The notes beneath the pieces are model-generated. The model was not told the DNA's origin. It saw nothing but the letters and a program-made list of their open reading frames with translations, and made no database searches. The position numbers and the translations under genes are program-made. From JAZQLP01 sp045629205 (GTDB lineage Bacteria; Bacillota; Clostridia; Oscillospirales; UBA644): 37,223 nt of DNA. The DNA is taken from contig JAZQQT010000056.1 in assembly GCA_045629205.1 (NCBI GenBank), positions 1-37,223 of the forward strand. The letters are read 5' to 3'. Every line of letters begins with the position of its first letter. Positions within the stretch are counted from its first letter, which is position 1. Of this stretch, positions 17,018-25,257 are shown in pieces.

Positions 17018-17989
17018 ATGACTAACAGTGATACAATGCCTGTTGTAAAACAGAAACAATCATTTTTCGGCAAACTTTTCGGAAAGAAACCTCCGGAACT
17101 TGACGAAAACGGCAATCCGGTTTATAAGAAAAAGAAAAAGCTCTTTAAAAAGAGAGTTAACAGAAGCTTTGCCGGAGACCTTACGTTATTCCTTCTCCTT
17201 TTAATCGGCGGTTTGTTTATGGGCTTCCCGTTCGTATACGCTTTGAGTAACTCACTCAAACCGATGAATGAGTTGTTCCTCTTTCCTCCGAACCTGATTG
17301 TTAAAAACCCGACATTCAAAAACTATGTTGACCTTGTCAACATTATGTCCAACTCGTTGGTTCCGTTTTCAAAATACCTGTTTAACACGCTGTTCATTAC
17401 TATAACGGGTACTTTCTTTAACGTTATCGGTCCTTCTCTTGCGGCTTATCCGATGTCAAAGAGAAAGTTCTGGGGCAAAGAGTTCTGGTTTAAGTTTTCA
17501 TCCATTGCTCTTATGTTTACCACAACGGCATCAACAATTTCCAACTATATAATTATGGCAAACCTCGGTTGGATTGATACTTATTACAGCCTACTTATTC
17601 CTGCATTGGGTTCTTCATTCTCCCTTTATCTTATTAAACAATATATGGACGGATTCCCGGATGTTATTCTTGAATCCGCACGTATGGACGGAGCCGGAGA
17701 GTTCAGAATCTTCTTCCAGATTTTGATGCCTGCTATCAAACCCGGATGGCTGACGCTTATAGTTTTCTCGGTTCAAAATTTCTGGAATACAGGTTCAACA
17801 ATTTATATCTACCGTGAAGAGTTAAAAACACTTAACTATGCTCTCGGTCAGATTGCCGCAGCCGGTATTGCGAGAACCGGTGTTTCGATGGCAATTTCGA
17901 TTGTCATGATGATTTTGCCGGTATTTGTTTTTGTTATTTCTCAGAGTAACATAATCGAAACGATGGCAACATCAGGTATGAAAGATTAA
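17018..17989 (+). CDS. Carbohydrate ABC transporter permease, MalG/LplC type (pair 1)
   Basis: This 323-residue membrane protein has six predicted helices and an EAA loop near residues 218-240 (LESARMDGAGEFRIFFQILMP). The N-terminal roughly 55 residues form a long, very basic cytoplasmic extension (KKPPELDENGNPVYKKKKK), longer than usual for MalG-like permeases. It should form a heterodimeric channel with the preceding permease. It begins 14 nt after that gene with an AAAGGAG site and is followed 14 nt later by the NHL-repeat gene, so all are in one transcript. Confidence 0.93.
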   Translation: MTNSDTMPVVKQKQSFFGKLFGKKPPELDENGNPVYKKKKKLFKKRVNRSFAGDLTLFLLLLIGGLFMGFPFVYALSNSLKPMNELFLFPPNLIVKNPTFKNYVDLVNIMSNSLVPFSKYLFNTLFITITGTFFNVIGPSLAAYPMSKRKFWGKEFWFKFSSIALMFTTTASTISNYIIMANLGWIDTYYSLLIPALGSSFSLYLIKQYMDGFPDVILESARMDGAGEFRIFFQILMPAIKPGWLTLIVFSVQNFWNTGSTIYIYREELKTLNYALGQIAAAGIARTGVSMAISIVMMILPVFVFVISQSNIIETMATSGMKD

Positions 17990-18003
17990 GGAGGGATGCA
18001 GAA

Positions 18004-19653
18004 ATGAAAACAACATTTAAAGCGTTATTCTCCTTTATATTAATAATTGTATTAATAGTACCTATGTCTGTGGCTGCTTTTGCAATGCCGACCAACGAGG
18101 GAATGCTCGATTCGTATTATTATGATAATAACGGAAAAGCAGTTGCAGCTCCGCTTGCCTACAGGGCAGTAAAGACTATAAGTCAGAAAGGTCTGGAGCT
18201 TCCGCTTACGACAGCATTTACGCCGGTCGATCTTTTTGCTAACGAACAATATGTATATATCGTTGATAAGACAGGTAACAGAATCGTTATTCTGGATACG
18301 GCTTATCAGGTAGTGAAAATCATTTCTTCCCTTTCTGATTCCGAAGCTGTTTATGATGAGCAGGGGAATGTAGTTGAGGAAGCATATACGATACCGAAAA
18401 TTGACGCAACAAAATATGTTGACGGCAAAAAGCAGGTAGATTCGGAACTGGCAAACGCTAAGGAAACACTGTTTAATTCTCCCCAGGGAATTTACGTTGA
18501 CAGCGAAGGATTGATTTATGTCGCAGATACCAATAACAGACGTATAGTATGCTGTGATATTAACGGTCACGTAAAAAAGGTAATTCAATCTGTTAAGGTT
18601 TCCGTTCTCGGAAAAGAATACATTTTTAAGCCGATAAAGATTGTCGTTGACAGATCCGGCGGTATGCAGGTTATTGCTTACGGTGTAAACCGCGGTATCA
18701 TGGAACTTGATTATGACGGAACCTTCTGCAGCTTTATCGGAGCGCCTCCTGTAACTATCAACGCAGTCGACTGGTTCTGGAGAAGCATCGCTACCGAAGA
18801 GCAGAAAAAGAAACTCGTTAAATATGTTCCTACCGAATATTGCAATATGTCACAGGATTCGCGCGGGTTTATTTACTGCACGGTATCCACGATAGAAGCA
18901 AAAGATCTTAAAGCAGCATCGGCAAAGGGTTCAACAACTAATAATCCTGTAGTTAAACTGAATTCCGCAGGAAGTGATATCCTGAGAAGGACCGGCGTTT
19001 ATTCCCCGGTCGGAGATCTTGAGTTCTTGACGCAGAGCACCCCTAAAATCGTTGATGTTGCATCATACAGCAACGGTAACTATGTGATTCTCGATCAGAC
19101 TTCCGGAAGATTCTTTACATACGATAATGACGGCAATTTCCTTTATATGGGCGGTGGTTCGGGTTCGCAGTTCGGAAGAACGAAGAATGCGACTTCCATA
19201 TGCGTGAGAGGAGATGAAATATATATTTCGGATCTTTCCACAAATACGATTGTCGTATACGAAAGCACTCCGTATGCCCAGGCGATCAATAAAGCCGTTG
19301 AAGAACATACTATAGGTAATTATGAAATTGCCGAAAAATATTGGGAAGAGGTTATAAACTACAATTCCAATATGTATGTTGCTTACATTGGACTCGGAAA
19401 AGCCGAATTCCGTCAGGCTGCAAAATCTCTTGACAAAACAGAGCAGCTTGAGCATTATCAGAAATCACTTGATTATTTTGAACTGGCAAATGAAAAAACA
19501 TATTATTCACAGGCTTTTGAAGCTCTGCAGAAAGAATCTTTAAAACAAAATTTCACTCTGATAGCGATAGTAATAATTGCTGTTGTTGTTGCTCTTATTG
19601 CATTGTATTTCATCTTGAAAGCCGTGAAAAAAAAGAAGGGAGGTAGATACTGA
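18004..19653 (+). CDS. Exported NHL beta-propeller/TPR protein with C-terminal membrane anchor
   Basis: This 549-residue protein has a cleavable signal peptide (1-27, ending VAAFA). A beta-propeller region of NHL-type repeats follows. Clear examples are FANEQYVYIVDKTGNRIVIL near 80, NSPQGIYVDSEGLIYVADTN near 160, and ATSICVRGDEIYISDLSTNT near 400. TPR-like helices come next (about 425-505: NYEIAEKYWEEVINYNSNMY and onward). One transmembrane helix (about 518-540) and a basic KKKKGG tail end the protein. Predicted topology is outside-facing with a cytoplasmic tail. There is no LPXTG-type motif. Propeller plus TPR suggests a binding scaffold rather than an enzyme; its exact role in the transport locus is unknown. 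It is preceded by AAGGAGGG and overlaps the next gene by one base. Confidence 0.82.
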   Translation: MKTTFKALFSFILIIVLIVPMSVAAFAMPTNEGMLDSYYYDNNGKAVAAPLAYRAVKTISQKGLELPLTTAFTPVDLFANEQYVYIVDKTGNRIVILDTAYQVVKIISSLSDSEAVYDEQGNVVEEAYTIPKIDATKYVDGKKQVDSELANAKETLFNSPQGIYVDSEGLIYVADTNNRRIVCCDINGHVKKVIQSVKVSVLGKEYIFKPIKIVVDRSGGMQVIAYGVNRGIMELDYDGTFCSFIGAPPVTINAVDWFWRSIATEEQKKKLVKYVPTEYCNMSQDSRGFIYCTVSTIEAKDLKAASAKGSTTNNPVVKLNSAGSDILRRTGVYSPVGDLEFLTQSTPKIVDVASYSNGNYVILDQTSGRFFTYDNDGNFLYMGGGSGSQFGRTKNATSICVRGDEIYISDLSTNTIVVYESTPYAQAINKAVEEHTIGNYEIAEKYWEEVINYNSNMYVAYIGLGKAEFRQAAKSLDKTEQLEHYQKSLDYFELANEKTYYSQAFEALQKESLKQNFTLIAIVIIAVVVALIALYFILKAVKKKKGGRY

Positions 19654-20348
19654 TGGCAACTTTTATGGAAAAACTTGCCGGATTCGGAAAGAAACTCGGA
19701 TGGTGTGTCGTTGATGCATTTAAAAAATTACCGTTTGCTTTTTATTGTCTGATTCATCCGTTCCAGGGTTTTTATGAACTTAAGAACGATCCGCGTCGTA
19801 AATCGGTCAATACCGCTATTCTCCTGTATATCCTGCTCGCAGTATCGGCAGTTTTAAGAAAACTTATGCTCGGATATTTGTTCGTTGATTCCGTTTACGA
19901 ACAATTAAATGTCAACATCCTTATTGAAGTCGCGACAGCTGTTTTACCATATCTCCTTTGGACAATTGCAAACTGGTGCTTTACGTCTCTTATGGACGGT
20001 GACGGAAAATTTGTTGATATTTTCGTTGCAACTGCCGTTGCTTTGATTCCTTTGATTATTACCAATTTTATTTCAATTCCGCTGAGTCATTATCTGTCGC
20101 TTGATTCTTCGGCGACATTTACGACGATCTCGACATTGGGATACGTTCTCGCATATATCGAGATTTTCTTCGGAATGATTACAATTCATCAGTATTCGGT
20201 TTCGAAAGGTCTTGTAACCGCTATTTTGTCGGTTCTCGGTATTTTGATTATTGCTTTCCTGATGGTCTTGATTTACTATCTCTGTCAGCAGGTTGTCGGC
20301 TTCGTATCTCAGATATATGAAGAGATTGCCTTCAGACTGAACGAATAA
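19653..20348 (+). CDS. Yip1-domain-like integral membrane protein
   Basis: This 231-residue protein has an amphipathic N-terminus (IHPFQGFYELKNDPRRK, typical of bacterial Yip1-like proteins) and about five transmembrane helices. The function of bacterial Yip1-like proteins is not established. Its gene starts within the stop codon of the NHL/TPR gene (TGATGG), so the two products are probably made in equal amounts and may form a membrane complex. The DUF5696-type lipoprotein gene follows 13 nt later. It has no transporter signature of its own, so a role as an assembly or structural partner is inference only. Confidence 0.75.
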   Translation: MATFMEKLAGFGKKLGWCVVDAFKKLPFAFYCLIHPFQGFYELKNDPRRKSVNTAILLYILLAVSAVLRKLMLGYLFVDSVYEQLNVNILIEVATAVLPYLLWTIANWCFTSLMDGDGKFVDIFVATAVALIPLIITNFISIPLSHYLSLDSSATFTTISTLGYVLAYIEIFFGMITIHQYSVSKGLVTAILSVLGILIIAFLMVLIYYLCQQVVGFVSQIYEEIAFRLNE

Positions 20349-20361
20349 GGGGGAGAGAATA

Positions 20362-23187
20362 ATGAAAAAGAAATTTCTTATTAGTGCGTTGCTCCTGATT
20401 TTATCCGTTCTGGTGTTATCTTCATGCGGAAAGAAAACCGACAAACAAGAAGGATACGTTACCGATGCTCAACGTGAAGAGCATATACTTAAACTTCTTA
20501 ATAATAACGAAAGTCTTTTAATAAACGAAAGCGATTATATTACCGCAAAAGAAGTCTTTGCTGATTCAAATGAGTGGAATTTGTTGGGCCTTAAAGATTT
20601 CGTTATGTTGACAGAAAACGATTCTTTTTCGCTTTGGATGAATGTTAAAGATACGGCAATCGCTGTTTATGATAAATCCACACATAACATTTATCATTCG
20701 GACCCGACTCATTCAGGCGCTGACACTACTATATCAGGAAAGTTGGGAAAGAATCAATCTCCTATCTCGGTTGAGGCTTATGACCAGATGAACAAGAGAT
20801 ATGAATTCAACTTTTATCAGAACTGTTATGAAGACGGTTCCGGTGAAATGTATAAGATTGCAATGCTTGAAGACGGGACTTTCAGAATAATTTATACTAT
20901 CGGTAACGACCCTAACAAAAATCTTGTTTCGCCTGTTTTTACAGAAGGAACATGGGATAGTATACATGAAAGGATCGAAAAGATCGCCGATTCTTCAAAA
21001 GCTTCAAAATATAAAAGAGCTCTTGAGGAATGTTATCTTTCTTTGACTCCGGAAACATTGGGAATTGAGGAAAGAGAACAATATCTTCAGGATTATCCTC
21101 TTCTTGACTCTGTTCCCATGCGTATTTGCAGAAAACTCAATACAAAGCAAAAGCAGATGGTCAAAGAGATTATGGAAGCAGTTGGATTTACCGTTGAAGA
21201 TCTTAAAGCCGAACTCGACAGGGCAGAATATGCCGGTCCCGAACGTTCCGTTATGTATACGATACCGGTGGATATAAAACTGACGGATGACGGATTGTTT
21301 GTTAATATTGATTCCTCTCTTATTCTTGCACCTACAAAACAAAAGTTGTATAAAATCTATTGCTATAGAAGTTTTGGAGCTACAAACTCCACCTTAACCG
21401 GCAGTTATATGATTATTCCGGATGGAACCGGAACTGTTATTCAAACAACCGGCAATTACACAAAAGACAGCTATACGGCAAGAATATACGGGCTTGATAA
21501 AACATTTACTCAATCCCTTGATTCTGAAAAGACAGCAGATGTGCTTACTCCGGTTCTTTTCCTTGAAAGAGGAAAATTGGTTGATTTAGAATATGATATC
21601 CAAAGACGTAACGGAAGCATAATGGCAGTGCTTGAAAGCGGCGCATCATCTGCTTTCGTAACAGCAAGACCCATGAACGGAACCAGCACTGTTGCGGCGG
21701 CAGTCAATTTTGACCTGATTTATTCCGAACGTGACTATCTTACATATTCCGGCGGTCAGGGTAATGATTCATCCGAAGAGGGTGCCGCAGCTGAAGCAGA
21801 CACATCAAATACAGGTGTCGTGCTCTCAAAAGATACGCCTACTGCAAACTTTGTTGTTCATTATATTTTCGGTGAAGGCGGATATACTTATTCCGACTAT
21901 GCGAGAATATACAGAGAGTATCTTCAGGATAACGGTAAACTTCCCAAAGAAACGATCAAATCGGCTAAACTTCAGTTTTACGTTGATTTTTACGGAGCAT
22001 TTGAGAAAACCGAAACAGTTGCCGGTCTTCCCGTTACTCATAACAAGCCGCTTACTACGTTTAAACAGGCTAAAGAAATTCTTACCAAATTAAAAGACGA
22101 CGGTGTTGAAAATGTAAATGCAAGATATCTGTATTGGGCAAACAACGGATATCTGAATACCATTTATGATTCAATCGATTTGGTTTCCTGTCTCGGAAAT
22201 AAGTCCGATATGAAGGACCTTGTTGACTATATTTCTTCAAACGGTATCGGATTTTATCCCGATGTTGAACTGCAGTATGTTCGTAAAGACACAGCCGGTG
22301 ACGGTCTGAATTACAAAGAAGATATTGCACGCCGTCTTGATATGAGAAGCGCGCGTTTCAACAGCAGAAACCTTGCGACAGGTAAAGAGAATACAACAGC
22401 AGAAACTTATCAGTCGATCATATCGGCAGATATTCTTCCGAAAATTGCAGATTCTCTTATTAAATCCTATGATAATATAGTAGGAGTAAAAACGATTTCG
22501 CTCGGGTCACTCGGAGCGGATATCAACTCCAACTATAAATCGACACGAAATATCAATCGATACCTCGCTTACGATTACATTCTTGAAACCCTTGAGAAAT
22601 TCTCGGATTACGGAATCATGGTCGAAAAGGGTAATGATTATGTTTGGAACATTGCGGACCATATTCTTTCATTGCCTTCCGGTTCTTCCGAATACATTTC
22701 ATCAAATGGATCAATTCCGTTTATACAGATGGTTCTTCACGGATACGTGTATTATGCTAATGACCCATTCAATGAAAGCTGTGATTACAATATCCAGAAG
22801 CTTATGTGTCTTGAAACAGGAAGTAATATTTACTTCAGATGGATGAGTGAAGAAGATACTGTGTTCATAAACACCGACTACGACTCTTTCTATTCACTTA
22901 ATTACAATAATTCTTATGATACTGCGGTTGCTCTTTATAAAGAAATCAAACCCGTGGTTGACAAGATTTCAGGGCTTCCGATTACCGAACACGGCGCCGT
23001 TAAGGCTGTTATGACCGGAAGACAGAGCGATGTTAAATCATCAGTATCTGCAGACAACGTATTTAAGACTGTATACGGAGACAAATATACGGTTTACGTT
23101 AATTACAATTCATATTCCGTTGAAATCATTGATGACGGCGGAAATACGGTATCCGTAGATGCTTACGGTTATCAGTTGATTCAGTAA
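20362..23187 (+). CDS. DUF5696-type large lipoprotein
   Basis: This 941-residue lipoprotein (signal peptide 1-21, lipobox LSSC, Cys 22) resembles the DUF5696 family. That family is found next to LplB/LplC-type sugar permeases in Clostridia and Paenibacillus and has no established activity. The central part is beta-rich (about 100-450), interrupted by an acidic low-complexity loop near 465-485 (GNDSSEEGAAAEADTSNTG). The C-terminal half (about 530-900) alternates strands and helices in a way that suggests a TIM-barrel glycoside-hydrolase-like fold. Segments include LQFYVDFYGAFEKTE and GIGFYPDVELQYV. I cannot identify catalytic acids with confidence. Its place between two permease pairs suggests it processes or presents the imported glycan. 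It has GGGGGAG before the ATG. Confidence 0.8.
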   Translation: MKKKFLISALLLILSVLVLSSCGKKTDKQEGYVTDAQREEHILKLLNNNESLLINESDYITAKEVFADSNEWNLLGLKDFVMLTENDSFSLWMNVKDTAIAVYDKSTHNIYHSDPTHSGADTTISGKLGKNQSPISVEAYDQMNKRYEFNFYQNCYEDGSGEMYKIAMLEDGTFRIIYTIGNDPNKNLVSPVFTEGTWDSIHERIEKIADSSKASKYKRALEECYLSLTPETLGIEEREQYLQDYPLLDSVPMRICRKLNTKQKQMVKEIMEAVGFTVEDLKAELDRAEYAGPERSVMYTIPVDIKLTDDGLFVNIDSSLILAPTKQKLYKIYCYRSFGATNSTLTGSYMIIPDGTGTVIQTTGNYTKDSYTARIYGLDKTFTQSLDSEKTADVLTPVLFLERGKLVDLEYDIQRRNGSIMAVLESGASSAFVTARPMNGTSTVAAAVNFDLIYSERDYLTYSGGQGNDSSEEGAAAEADTSNTGVVLSKDTPTANFVVHYIFGEGGYTYSDYARIYREYLQDNGKLPKETIKSAKLQFYVDFYGAFEKTETVAGLPVTHNKPLTTFKQAKEILTKLKDDGVENVNARYLYWANNGYLNTIYDSIDLVSCLGNKSDMKDLVDYISSNGIGFYPDVELQYVRKDTAGDGLNYKEDIARRLDMRSARFNSRNLATGKENTTAETYQSIISADILPKIADSLIKSYDNIVGVKTISLGSLGADINSNYKSTRNINRYLAYDYILETLEKFSDYGIMVEKGNDYVWNIADHILSLPSGSSEYISSNGSIPFIQMVLHGYVYYANDPFNESCDYNIQKLMCLETGSNIYFRWMSEEDTVFINTDYDSFYSLNYNNSYDTAVALYKEIKPVVDKISGLPITEHGAVKAVMTGRQSDVKSSVSADNVFKTVYGDKYTVYVNYNSYSVEIIDDGGNTVSVDAYGYQLIQ

Positions 23188-23204
23188 GAAGGAGGGAAAT
23201 GAAA

Positions 23205-24176
23205 ATGAATAACGGATTAACAGTTAAAAAAGAAAAAGTCCAGAAAAAAGCCAAGTTTCTCACCCTCGAAAGAAAACAGAATATGTTCGGTTATGTATTT
23301 TGTCTGCCGGTTTTAATCGGTTTGGTTTTTGTATACATACCGGTTCTTGTTCAATCATTAATATACTCGTTCAGTAGCCTTGTGGTCAATCCGAAAACAA
23401 AAGCGGTTACTACCGAATGGGTGGGAGGGCAGAACTACAATCAGGCACTGTTCGTTGAAGAAGGATTTCTCAGAACGGTTGTCGAATCAATCGGAAAGTT
23501 GTTCCCTCAGATTTTCATTATCTTAATCTTTGCGTTTTTTATGGCAAATATTCTTAATCAGAACTTCTTCGGAAGATCTGTTGCTCGTGTTATTTTCTTT
23601 ATACCGGTTATTATCTCAAGCGGTATTATGCATAAGTTTGATACCATGAGCACGATGCTTGACACATATCAGAGCGGTTCAAAGATGGAGCTCGGAAGTG
23701 GTTCCTCCGGCACGACTAATGCGAATATCTTCAATTATGCCGGATTAAAAACGGTTATTACCGAGGCACTGAATAACGAAACTCTGTCGGGACTCGTTCT
23801 CGGCGCTGTTGACGGTCTTTACTCGGTTATCACCGCTTCCGGTGTTCAGATGCTCGTTTTCCTTTCCGGCTTACAGTCGATTTCCACAAGTATGTATGAG
23901 GCCGCAAAAGTTGAAGGCGCAACGGGATGGGAAGTTTTCTGGAAGATTTCTTTTCCGATGATTTCTCCCCTTATTCTTGTTAACCTTATTTATACCGTTA
24001 TCGATCTTTTCCTTAAAGCAGATAACGAAGCGATCATTTTTATCAACGGTTATATTAATTCCGCATCACAGTATGAACTTGCTTCGGCTTTCTCCTGGAT
24101 TTATACGATAGTAGTTCTTCTGTTTGTCGGAATAGCATGGCTGCTTGTTAAAAAGCTGATTGTTTATCAGGATTAA
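23205..24176 (+). CDS. Sugar ABC transporter permease, MalF/LplB type (pair 2)
   Basis: This membrane protein of about 323 residues has six predicted helices and an EAA loop near residues 229-250 (MYEAAKVEGATGWEVFWKISFP). A long extracellular insertion (about 145-190, Ser/Gly/Thr-rich) separates two helices and is absent from the pair-1 permease. Two ATGs lie six bases apart. The second, at 23205, is preferred because GGAGG ends 9 nt before it but only 3 nt before the first (23199). It follows the DUF5696 gene by about 17 nt and precedes its partner permease by 12 nt. The ligand may differ from that of pair 1, but no second ordinary binding protein is present. Confidence 0.9.
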   Translation: MNNGLTVKKEKVQKKAKFLTLERKQNMFGYVFCLPVLIGLVFVYIPVLVQSLIYSFSSLVVNPKTKAVTTEWVGGQNYNQALFVEEGFLRTVVESIGKLFPQIFIILIFAFFMANILNQNFFGRSVARVIFFIPVIISSGIMHKFDTMSTMLDTYQSGSKMELGSGSSGTTNANIFNYAGLKTVITEALNNETLSGLVLGAVDGLYSVITASGVQMLVFLSGLQSISTSMYEAAKVEGATGWEVFWKISFPMISPLILVNLIYTVIDLFLKADNEAIIFINGYINSASQYELASAFSWIYTIVVLLFVGIAWLLVKKLIVYQD

Positions 24177-24188
24177 GGAGGTAGTAAA

Positions 24189-25205
24189 ATGGGCCTTTTT
24201 GATAAAGAAAAAGAAGTTGTTACTGCTACCGGAGAAACCGTTCTGGTAAAAAAAGAGTCTTTCTGGGAAAGAATCAAACCTAAAAAAATGACCGAGCAGG
24301 AATGGGCAAGCTGGCGCAGACGCAATATCAGTCTTGCCGGTCTGGGAAAACTCGGTTGGATTATTCTGAGATTTATCATTATAGTTGGTATTTCATTTAT
24401 GATTCTCTATCCTTATCTTGTCAAGATAAGCGTAGCATTTATGAGTACAAACGATATAACGGATAAAACAGTTCTTTTCATCCCGCGTGAAGGTTCAACC
24501 TATTTTATTCAAAAAGCGGCGATGAACATGGATTACTGGGGAGCGTTGTTTAATACAATACTCTTATCCCTGATTGTGGCTGTAATTCAGCTCGTTCTGT
24601 CTACAATGGTCGGTTACGGCTTTGCAAGGTATAATTTTTTTGGAAAGAACGTTTTGTTCTTTGCCGTTATACTTACGCTTATTGTTCCTACCCAGACAAT
24701 ACAGATTCCGCTGTTGCTCAACTTTACACAGATTTTCAGAGCAATTGGTCTCGAACTTGAATCGGCCGGTTATCTTCCCGTTATTCTTCTCTCGATTCTC
24801 GGTCTCGGTCTTAAAAACGGTTTGTATATCTATATGATGAGACAGTTCTTCCGCGGAATGCCCAAAGAACTTGAGATGTCGGCATATATCGACGGTGCAG
24901 GTCACTTCAAGACCTTCTTCGAGATTATGCTTCCGAACGCTCTCAACATGATGATTACAATATTCCTTTTTGCATTCACATGGCAATGGACCGATACCAC
25001 TTACAACGACACGCTGATTCCGAAGGCAAATATTCTCAGTAAAACAGTTATGACAGTTGCAAACTCGACCTCAGGAGATGCGATTCAGCAGCAAGCTTTG
25101 CTTGATACCGCTTCTTTGTTGCTTATCCTTCCGTTGTTGCTCCTGTTCCTTTTCTGTCAGAGATTCTTCGTTCAGTCAGTTGAAAGAAGCGGCTTAGTAG
25201 AATAA
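24189..25205 (+). CDS. Carbohydrate ABC transporter permease, MalG/LplC type (pair 2)
   Basis: This 338-residue membrane protein has a charged cytoplasmic N-terminus of about 55 residues and six predicted helices. The EAA loop lies near residues 227-248 (LEMSAYIDGAGHFKTFFEIM). It should dimerise with the preceding permease. An AAGGAGG site lies shortly before the ATG. It is the last gene of the compact run starting at the large solute-binding lipoprotein, and a stable hairpin with a GAAA loop follows its stop codon. Confidence 0.92.
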   Translation: MGLFDKEKEVVTATGETVLVKKESFWERIKPKKMTEQEWASWRRRNISLAGLGKLGWIILRFIIIVGISFMILYPYLVKISVAFMSTNDITDKTVLFIPREGSTYFIQKAAMNMDYWGALFNTILLSLIVAVIQLVLSTMVGYGFARYNFFGKNVLFFAVILTLIVPTQTIQIPLLLNFTQIFRAIGLELESAGYLPVILLSILGLGLKNGLYIYMMRQFFRGMPKELEMSAYIDGAGHFKTFFEIMLPNALNMMITIFLFAFTWQWTDTTYNDTLIPKANILSKTVMTVANSTSGDAIQQQALLDTASLLLILPLLLLFLFCQRFFVQSVERSGLVE

Positions 25206-25214
25206 TTCTATTTG

Positions 25215-25241
25215 ATAGAGGGCTGAAAAGCCCTCTATTTG
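25215..25241 (+). terminator. Ten-bp hairpin with GAAA tetraloop between the permeases and the ABC exporter gene
   Basis: A perfect stem ATAGAGGGCT/AGCCCTCTAT (25215-25224, 25229-25238) is closed by GAAA and followed by only TTTG. It sits immediately before the ribosome binding site of the next gene. The short T-run suggests a partial terminator or an mRNA-stabilising element that sets lower expression downstream. Confidence 0.55.
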
Positions 25242-25257
25242 TAAGGATGTGATTTTT

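Noticed and set aside
18004..19653. NHL/TPR protein as a sortase substrate (C-terminal hydrophobic helix and basic tail)
   Set aside because: No LPXTG- or NPXTN-like motif precedes the helix, so it is better read as a simple membrane anchor.
24564..24986. A 140-residue minus-strand frame with many Cys and His residues
   Set aside because: It is the reverse frame of a permease gene and lacks start signals.
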